From positions 36,009,499-36,073,498 of the forward strand of contig CM071568.1 in assembly GCA_036426205.1 (NCBI GenBank): a stretch of 64,000 bases of DNA. The letters are read 5' to 3'. This stretch comes from Ascaphus truei. Lineage: Eukaryota; Chordata; Amphibia; Anura; Ascaphidae. This document shows, piece by piece, positions 56,205 to 64,000 of the stretch (position 1 is the stretch's first letter; every line of letters begins with the position of its first letter). The notes beneath the pieces were generated by a model. It searched no databases, was not told the origin of the DNA, and saw only the letters and a program-made list of their open reading frames with translations. The translations under genes were made by a program, and so were the position numbers.

Positions 56205-57668
56205 TCTCTACCAGTGAGATGGATGTGGGCTGCAGCTGAAATGCCCAGCACACCATCCGGTTAAGTGATATTACGCCCTTCCAGGAGCGTTCCTGTCACA
56301 TCGCTCCCCAAGATGTGGAGGACGTGAGAGACATCCTACAAGAGATGGAGACGATTAGTATTGTGACGGAATCACGTAGCCCCTACGCGTCACTGATCGT
56401 GGTCGTGTTGAAGAAAAATGGGTCGGTCTGTCTGTGTGTGGATTATTAGGACCCTGAATAACCGTACCGTGTCTGACCAGTACACCCTTCCACGGATTGA
56501 AGAAATGCTCAACGCCCTGACAGGAAGCCAGTGGTTCAGTGTACTGGACCTCAGATCTGGGTTCTACCAGGTACCAATCAGTGCAGAAGACCAAGAAAAG
56601 ACAGCATTCGTATGTCCCCTTAGCGTCTACCTATTTACCCACATGCCGTAAGGCAGTTTTGGTGCCCCAGCAACATTCCAGTGATTGATGGAGAAACTAT
56701 CGGTGACATGAACCAACATGAATGCTTAGTCTACCTGGACGATATTATCGTCTTCGGAAAGACTCTGGAGGAACAAAAGACCAACTACTGAAAGTGTTGG
56801 ATCGGTTGGGCAATGAAGGCTTGATGCTGTCTTTGGACAAGTGCTGGTTCTGCCACACATCAGTAACCTACGTGGGACACATAGTGTCCGTGGATGGATT
56901 AGCCACTGACCCCGCCAAAAATGAAGCCGTAGTGAACAGGCCGAAGCCAGAGAACATCATGGAGCTACGCTCATTCCTCGGATTCTGCAGATACTATCGC
57001 CAGTTCGTGGAGGGATATTCCAGCAAAGCGAAAGTTCCCAACAACCTTCTCTAAAAATATCCAGAGGAGACAGGGCGGAAGGCTACTTCAGTGCGACTGC
57101 CATTCGACCGTTCGACGACAAGTGGACAGACGCCTGGAAAAAGATATTCATAGGCCTGAAGAAAAGCTTAATGGAGGCACCCGTACTCGTTTACGCCAAT
57201 CCCGAGCAGCCCTACATCCTTCATGTGGACGCAAGCTTCAACGGCCTAGCCGCAGTCTTGCACCATAAGTACCTGGCTGGCCTCCGACTAGTGGCCTACA
57301 TAAGCTGCAATTCGACCCCCAGTGAGCAGAATTATCCCATCCACAATTTGGAATTCCTCGCTCTCAAGTGGGCAATCGTGAGCAAGCTCCATGACTACCT
57401 GTATGGAGTCACTTTCCAAGTGCGTACGGACAACAATCCGTTGACGTACATATTGACGTCCGCCAACTGGATGCCACCGGCCACAGATGACTGGCGACAC
57501 TCTCAAACTACCAGTTTACACAAGTACAAACCCGAGCCCCTGAACATTGGAGCCGATGCTCTATTCAGAAGATTGGGATTGAGTACCACTCTGGATGATG
57601 ACCTCTGTGAAGATCCCTTGACCAGGGATGCAGCCTATGTGCTCTACCACAGCCATCATGGAAGATAG
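56205..57668 (+). pseudogene. pol: Reverse transcriptase and RNase H (copy 2), broken
   Basis: RT motifs occur in shifting frames: RTLNNRTVSDQYTLPRIEE, VLDLRSGFYQVPI, FTHMP, and YLDDIIVF near 56733-56756. GFCRYYRQFVEGYS and RNase H motifs LHVDASFNGLAAVLHH, NLEFLALKWAI and VRTDNNPLTYIL follow. RNase H is complete here, unlike in copy 1, and leads into the integrase spacer. Stops include a TGA near 56236 and a TAA near 57053. Confidence 0.8.
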
Positions 57669-58116
57669 AGTGGCCTTCTCAGAACTGAGGGTCACAGATT
57701 CAATGGGATGTCAATCCAAGGCTATCCCTGTCGCCTATTGCCACCCAGAGGAAATTAATATCATCCCAGAAAAAATCATCGCCTGGAAAGATCTGGTGCA
57801 GTAACAGATACAGGATCCAGTGGCTGGAGCTATCCGCCTGGCCATCCAGCAAAACAAGCCCTCCGTGATGAAACGTGTTCCCAGCGACACGGTCGCAATA
57901 CTAATGCAGGAAATGGACAAATTTCAAATCGACAAGAGTTTACTCTATTGAGTGGTTCAATACCACAACCACCTGGATAAAAGGAAGGCAACTTGTTCTA
58001 CCCAGGAAGCTGCAGCATATGGTCCTTAGATTACTACACGACGAACATGAACATCTTGGCGTAGAGAGACTTTCAGCTTAATCCGGGACCGGTTCTTCTG
58101 GCCTCGCATGAGAGAG
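57669..58116 (+). pseudogene. pol: Integrase N-terminal part (copy 2)
   Basis: Degraded sequence, readable in places as a pre-integrase linker and, at about 58076-58111, IRDRFFWPRM, the segment between the two halves of the HHCC zinc domain. It is cut by the solo LTR and resumes at 58848. Confidence 0.65.
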
Positions 58117-58842
58117 TGTCATGCTGCGCTCACCACAAACAGGACTAGACTGCGGGGCTGAGGTGGGTATGTGTATAACCGCCGCCCTACAACCACGGAG
58201 CCAGGTCCGGAATGCGTAGTCAGAGTCGTGTAGCTGGGTCGGGGTAGGAGAGTTCGGGGAAGCCATGGTACTTGCCGTGATCCGGGGTTGGAGAGAGAAG
58301 AATGGTCGTTCTCCAAAGCCGTGGTCGAGGAGAGGAGAGAGCGGGGGTCCAATAATAAGCCGAAGTCCAGGGGAAGAGAAGTGACAGGTCCAGGTACGAG
58401 CAGTGGTCACAAGACGAATCAGGTAAGGCACAGGAACAGGCAAGATCCAGGCAGCAGCGAGCACAGCACAAACAGTAGTTTATGCTCAGCAAAGTGAAAG
58501 TGAAACAGGAAGGCATTTAAAGGGGAAAGCACCAATCAGGAACCAGCAGATGATGACCTCACACATAAGCCACCAGACGATAGGGTATTGCAGGATTGGC
58601 TGCAGGTGTAACACAGCTGATGCTGCTAGTGTTCGTGTCTGCGCGGCATGCGCGTGTACGAGGAGCGCGGCACAGAGTGGGTGCGCCGCCAGAGAGAGTG
58701 TGTGTCATGGTGATACTGCGGGAGCGTGCCTCTGTGGATGAAGCATTGCGCAGCTGTGTGCGCACAGATAGTGGTCTGTGAGTGCCAGAGGTACAGCCGC
58801 ATGACGCGTGCTGGGGGCGGAGCCTGGTGGCCGATCCTGACA
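58117..58842 (-). repeat. Solo LTR inside integrase, 5-bp target duplication GAGAG
   Basis: TGTCATGC...TGACA ends, 726 bp, flanked by GAGAG (58112-58116 and 58843-58847). Orientation minus: on that strand a TTTAAATG TATA-like box is followed by a GACCATTCTT...CCCACCTCAG 3' part shared with 9575-10893. Confidence 0.85.
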
Positions 58843-58847
58843 GAGAG

Positions 58848-59640
58848 TCGGTAGAACACCACTGTCTCTGCTGCTCCTCATGCTTCCAACGAAAGACACT
58901 TCCCACCAGAGCTACTCCAATTGCTCATCTGAAGAGCTCGGGTCCCCTGGACCTTGTATGCATGGTCTTTCTGTGTATCCATATGCCCGAGGCATCGGCA
59001 GCGTACTAGTGATCATAGACCACTACACCCGGTACGCCCAAGCCTTTCCAACCAAAGACCAAAAGGCCATTACGGTGGCCAAAATATTATGGGAGAAGTA
59101 CTTCATCCATTATGGACTGCCCAATCACCTGCATTCAAATCAAGGCCAGGACTTTGAAAGTAACCTCATCAGGGGGTTACTTAAGCTGTTAAACATCACA
59201 AAGTCCCGTAACAACTCCTGGACATGCTCGGCACCCTAGAAGCATCCCAGGAGAATGAGTGGAGTAAGCATATGGAGTCCATAGTGCATGCCTACAACTG
59301 CACCTGCCACGATTCCACGGGTTTCAGTCCTTACTTTCTAAAGTTCGGGCAAGCAGCACGGTTTCCTGTAGATAAAAGTTTTAGGGTATGTACCGACAGG
59401 GTACTCAACAAGACGCACTTCAGATACGTACTGGTACAGCTGCTTCAAGAAAGTCTGCAACGAGCCTACCAGCTCGCAGAGAAAGCTTCCGCTCATCTGA
59501 ATGCCAATAACAAAATGCGCTATGACCATAAGTTCCGTCATTGGGAAATTTGTCTTGGAGACTCCATTCTCTTTCGTAACCTTGGAATCCCCGGCAAACA
59601 AAAATTAGATGACCGTTGGCGCGACGGGGTATTTTAGGTC
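58848..59640 (+). pseudogene. pol: Integrase core and C-terminus (copy 2)
   Basis: Resumes with CLCCSSCFQRK (zinc-domain Cys pair), GPLDLV (first catalytic Asp region), VLVIIDHYTRYAQAFP, then HSNQGQDFES where the second catalytic Asp is Asn. The Glu motif is lost to a frameshift near 59210. 59224-59637 gives HAYNCTCHDSTGFSPYFLKFG and a GDSILFRNLG-type C-terminal module. Confidence 0.8.
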
Positions 59641-60053
59641 GAATCGCAGATACCAGGCCTCCAGGCCTACCGCGTAAAAGATGCGGATGGCCGGGTATAG
59701 GTCTAAATCATCTTCTGCCTATCTTACAAGTGGGGGATGATGAACCATTGACAGAGGCTACACCATTGGCCGGTGAGCCAGAAGGTCCTGATGAGACAGT
59801 AATTGAAACAACTGAGGATCCTATGGAAGGACCCTCCAGTAACACAAACCAAATTCAACGGGCACCTCCCGAAGGAGCAACGGGTAATATGCCCAGGCCT
59901 CAGATACCCACTCCGGTGGCTCCAATGAGCCCTCCTCTGGACCCCAGAAGTCCTTGCTTTATACCTCACAGAGACATTATAGAGACTGTAGTACCCCCGA
60001 TGAGAGAGACTGAGCCTCAAGAGTACGATAACTACTCTCCAGAGGGAGATTAA
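59640..60053 (+). pseudogene. Pol C-terminal tail (copy 2)
   Basis: Pro/Glu/Thr-rich frame (LTEATPLAGEPEGPDE...), ending at a TAA at 60051-60053. No domain recognised; copy 1 lacks this part, so it cannot be compared. Confidence 0.5.
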
Positions 60054-60328
60054 AAAGGGCTTCGCTGAGGCCAACGTGTTATGTACCCTCCTAACCGGGT
60101 AACCTATGATTCATTTGGGGCACACAACTATGAGGCTCTGCAGTGGTCTCGCAGTAAAATCAAGTCTGTCATTGTGATATTCACGGACATGTATAACTTG
60201 ATGTAGTGTTATGTCATGTGATAAGTTGTACACATTGCAATGCATTTTTATTATATAATCTATGAGGTTATGTGTTACGCTGTTCCCAAGCAAGGATATT
60301 ATTCTTTTCACAGGGGAAGAATGTGGCC
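60054..60328 (+). other. 3' UTR and polypurine tract (copy 2)
   Basis: AT-rich; ends in ACAGGGGAAGAA directly before the LTR. Confidence 0.6.
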
Positions 60329-61556
60329 ATGACCCCCTGGGTCCCCCTTCTGTCTCCTTACCTCAGGTGTTGCCATGCTTGGCAGCGGAGTCAGGGGCAG
60401 GTGCCGGCAGTTTGCGGGGGGAGAGCAGTGGCAGGCGGGCTGGCGATCCAGTCACCGGAGCTTTGCAGAGGGTGCTGCCATCTTTGTTATGCGCATGCAT
60501 GTGCGTTAGGGAGTTGCGCATACACAGTGCCCTGTTATGTCCGGTGTCCATCTTGGTACACCCTGCGCATGTACAGGACATGGTATAGTGGCGACCAGTC
60601 CAGACATGCTCCATGGGGGAACTGCATGCCCCAGCATGCTCTTGGAGATGGCTACATCATGTGACACAGAACAGCCAATAGGGCTGCAGCAATCCCCTGC
60701 GACTAGGATTGATACATTTGGCATGCCTAGACCACAAGTCAGTCAGAGCTGGGACAAGGAAAGGGTGGGCGTGTGTACAGGGTGTCTGTGGTCCCTTGCA
60801 CTAGGCCAGAGACCCCCATAAGCCCAAGCTAGGCCTCGACTCCCCTAAGCTTGTGGTTGCTGAAGGGACAGGCCCATTAGATAGGGACACTGCCTCTGTA
60901 GTGCCAAGTTTGAGGGACACAGCCTGGACGCGGCAGCGAAATTGCAAGCCGGAGACTCTCTTCATGGTGGGACCCTCTAGCTGGACACCACCCCACGTGG
61001 AGGGGGACTCATCCCTGACGATGATGGCGTGGGACCAGATGGCCCCTTTATCATCAGTCAGCGCTACCGTGTGCTGGAGTACCTGACATGTATCACACCT
61101 ACACCTACAAGTGCACCAGTTTTAACACGGGTTGTGGGCAGCACTGTCGCACACATTGGTTGGGTTCACTCTTGTGGACGCCAGGGTGTTTGGGTGTCCA
61201 GGGACACCAAAGTTTTTGGGGGGGATATCCAATCTGAGTGTCGACATTGTGTTTGAGGACACTGTGGGGTTACCGCCATGCGTGGCCTATTTGGTGTGGG
61301 TGTTATATTGTTGTTCCTTTTTCATATGCATGCAGTAAACTGTTATCTTTATCAGTGTGTATTATTGCATTGGGTCCTATGGTGGGGTTATCCAACATAG
61401 CAGGATCCAGCACAGTTGGAGGCACAATCAGCAGACGGATTAGGAACACCCCAGGCTCCCAGCAGCAGAGGTTCAGGCCTCCTGTGAGCCACAGGTAAAG
61501 CACCACACACACAGTAGCCGCCATATCTCCCATAGGGTGGGGGAATCTGCGCTACA
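60329..61556 (+). repeat. 3' LTR of PNMA-type Gypsy copy 2
   Basis: Starts TGTGGCC after the purine tract and ends TGCGCTACA. Block order as in the LTRs at 19439 and 38595: CpG-rich part with GCGCATGCATGTGCG and CCATCTT motifs, AAGCTTGTGGTTGCTGAAGG (60846), GCAGTAAACTGTTATC (61333), CCCCAGGCTCCCAGCAGCAG (61448). Confidence 0.75.
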
Positions 61557-64000
61557 TATAGAAATTTGAATAATATTTATCAAACAATTTGGGGGACTTC
61601 TCTTTGTGAATATTAGTTTCCTGCAGGCAAACCGCATTCCCTCATTTATTCCTAGCAAACATTAGAGAGCCTTCTTTTCACAGGAGATTTCATCCCTTCA
61701 ACATTATGAAAAATAATTTTAAATATGATACTCAGAAATTACCGTAATTGGAGACATTTTGAATAACATAAAATAAAATGTAGACATGACCAATAAATAT
61801 ATATATACATTGTCAGATTCTGTACCAAAGGAACAATTGGAAGGGGTTGGTTGGGGGTACATTATACAAACTTAGGATGGTTGAATATATCAGGTGATAT
61901 TACTCTTTTTAAATCTAGGAGCAACAGAATAATGGAAAATTAGAACTTGCAATACAATGGGTTGTCTGAATTTTAACCAAACTTTTAAGGGTGAAAGTTC
62001 TTATCAACTCTCGAATTTTCAAACTTTTTCAAAAAGGTTGAGTGAGCTATAAGTAATTTCACACATTTTTAGTCTACTGTACAGTATATGTTTTACTCTC
62101 TAGGAAAGAGGCCTCATCTACGAGAGAACATTACCCTACAAGTGGCAAGGGCTAGCACTGACTGGTAAATGATGTGTGTCAATGTAATTTTCTACATGTA
62201 GGTTTTTGATGAACAGAAATATCATTTTTGAATACATACAATTTACATCTAAATGCCAAACACAGTATATTTCTGTGTGCCAAAACAAATGATTTTTTTA
62301 AACACAGCTGACACAGATGGGGAAATTTAAGCATAGTAAATAGGCAACACAAAAGCACAGTTTGAAATAGATTTTGATACTTGCCAATCAGATTGAGGCT
62401 TAGTACATATAGTAGGCACCAGAATCTTTCAAAAGTGTTTAGAATCTTGAAAGCAATACACAACAGAAGCCAAGGAGAAATATGATATTGATTTAATAAA
62501 AGGTATCACTGTCAGATACTACTGTTTGGTAACAGGGAAGGATAGATCCAATATGCCATACCTGATATTATCGATATAGCACTGATGGTGGCGAGAAAAT
62601 ACATAACACTTTATTGGATTGACAATAGGGCCCAAATCATCTCAACCTTGGCATCTAAATTAGTAGCATTTTTAGACTTATTAGATTGGACACTGTTATT
62701 GATTAAAAAAAAAACCTGGAGTCAAATATATTAAGAAATGATTCCCCTTTGTTCTCAATGCTACTGGATGATATTTGGGATGAAAGGGAAAAAAAACTTT
62801 TAAAACAAATACTAAACAATTTAACCCTGTATGCGAGAGGTTTCCAAGAGCAGTGATATACAACCTTGGAGTGCTATATCATAATTTGAAAAATAATATT
62901 TTACATTAAACAAGATGTTTCCTTATGTTCCTACTCCCATACCACCAAGATGAGGGAATTTTACTTAACATTTGTATTAAAAGTGTACTTTTTATTTTAT
63001 TTATTCAGAACAACATATTAACATTTGCACACTCATACTCAGTCATGTCAATCATACATCATTATTTTCTTATGAAATCCTGCAATGATCATGCTCAGTC
63101 TTATAGAGAAATAATGTTCTGTATGCATTAGACTAGTATCTGAAATACTTAGCACTAAAAGAATCAAAGGTTTTGATAAATTAGAAATAAATTATTTATT
63201 AACAAATTGATCCAAAAAGGACCAAGAGAAGACCCTCCAAAGATGCACTCTATGATAATATAAGTATACTGATATATGATTTTTTCAGCCAGCTTACATT
63301 CTCTCTGGAGTAGGGTCTGTTTAAAATACAAAACAATAACATTTTATTACATCAAAGAATATATGTGTGACATAGTGAAAAATAAAAATATCTTAAAAAC
63401 CCCGTAGCGGAGTAGTAGAAATTCTCTTTAGTATTGAGATTTTGGGCAAATTAGGAAATATTTTAACCATATAGGTTTTTGGCCCAATTTCTACTGTGAC
63501 ATCCAAATAGGTATTATATCCAATTTTGTTTACCAGAAAGATTCTAGAAAAACATATAGTTAGTTAACTGTTTGCGATACTAGGTATAAGACTCCCTATC
63601 TCTAGTTCTAAGTCCAGATAATTATACCATAGATATTCTATTTTGACACAAATAGACTGATTTCACAGACAAGGCATGTTAACACTTAAGTTGGTGTCGT
63701 GCTTATATATATGTGTCTGAATATATGGTAGGAATAAAGACATATAGAGTCCCTAGTGTCTAGGCAAATAGTGCAAAGATTCTGCCACAGTGGGTCAGAA
63801 TAAATTAATCTAATACAGATAAGCCTATTAACGATAATTAGTGTCTCCAATTTGAAGAGTTTTCTTGCCTATAAGTGATATAGCATTGTTTATGTTCATA
63901 AGTGTATTGTACAATGTATTGTAACTCCAGGGTAGGGAATTATTATTCTGCCTCGGCGGGTCAGAATAAACAGTTGCTAGTAATACAATGTTATAGTCAC
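61557..64000 (+). other. AT-rich DNA, no recognised feature
   Basis: No open frame over about 95 codons, no recognised protein motif and no clear repeat ends. Short phrases such as CTGCCACAGTGGGTCAG (63782) and CTGCCTCGGCGGGTCAG (63950) recur about 170 bp apart with AATAAA after each, hinting at an old duplicated repeat. Confidence 0.4.

Larger units (their letters stand above)
54230..61556 (+). mobile_element. PNMA-type Gypsy element, copy 2 (5'-truncated, decayed)
   Basis: Same family as copy 1 but more damaged: gag from the linker onward, protease, RT, RNase H, integrase (present here, after RT in ordinary order), C-terminal tail and 3' LTR. The 5' LTR and Gag head are absent; minus-strand gag-like DNA abuts on the left. 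A solo LTR interrupts integrase at 58117-58842. Confidence 0.85.

Noticed and set aside
60853..61256. Overlapping plus-strand frames at the end of copy 2
   Set aside because: They fall within the 3' LTR and align in block order with two other LTRs.

Overview
The window looks like one stretch of a large, repeat-packed vertebrate genome, most likely an amphibian (probably a frog or toad). The reasons are Gmr1-like and PNMA-type Ty3/Gypsy elements, many Penelope-like elements (PLEs), several CR1/L2-like and L1/Tx1-like LINE fragments, Tc1/pogo-type DNA transposons, long (TA)n tracts and GT-AG introns. I found no exon that I can assign to a host gene. Every protein-coding stretch I recognise belongs to a mobile element, and nearly all carry stops or frameshifts.

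Layout. 1-7473: a Gmr1-like Ty3/Gypsy retrotransposon entering from the left. It has a SCAN-like capsid, a protease, then integrase BEFORE reverse transcriptase/RNase H, and a 484-bp 3' LTR. It is broken by an intron-containing Tc1/mariner transposase (about 1311-2461) and by a Penelope-terminal insertion with a 15-bp target duplication (2936-3614). Its LTR abuts the GIY-YIG end of an older minus-strand PLE (7474-7810), so it probably landed in that PLE. 8.2-11.4 kb: PLE-type terminal DNA with a hammerhead-ribozyme-like motif, (TA)n, a probable solo LTR, an (AAT)n tract and an L2/SINE-like tail. 12-13 kb: an L2-type RT scrap. 14.6-18.5 kb: the most complete PLE, followed by a hammerhead motif. 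19.4-21.0 kb: a solo LTR. 21.3-25.6 kb: a Tc1-like end, two minus-strand PLE fragments, a MITE and another hammerhead. 27.2-28.8 kb: a pogo/Tigger-like MITE swollen by a 15-bp minisatellite, sitting inside (TA)n. 29.7-31.2 kb: a minus-strand PLE with a long open RT-EN frame. 31.7-33.1 kb: a foldback repeat and a LINE RT end. 33.5-38.6 kb: mostly unassigned DNA with a minus-strand LTR. 38.6-44.8 kb: a Ty3/Gypsy element with a PNMA-like Gag, truncated in RNase H, with a PLE insertion before its 3' LTR. 44.9-45.2 kb: a near-perfect palindrome of PLE termini carrying a canonical-looking hammerhead. 46-54 kb: a possible LTR, a foldback repeat, an L1/Tx1 remnant, a minisatellite and unrecognised gag/env-like minus-strand remnants. 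54.2-61.6 kb: a second, decayed copy of the PNMA-type Gypsy element with a solo LTR (5-bp duplication) inside its integrase. 61.6-64 kb: AT-rich DNA without a recognised feature.

The most interesting points are these: two retrotransposon lineages whose capsids resemble the known sources of vertebrate SCAN and PNMA domains lie 32 kb apart; hammerhead-like motifs recur at PLE ends, two of them in inverted head-to-head arrangements; and a Tc1-type transposase is split by two clean introns. All family calls come from reading motifs by eye; no database search was possible.
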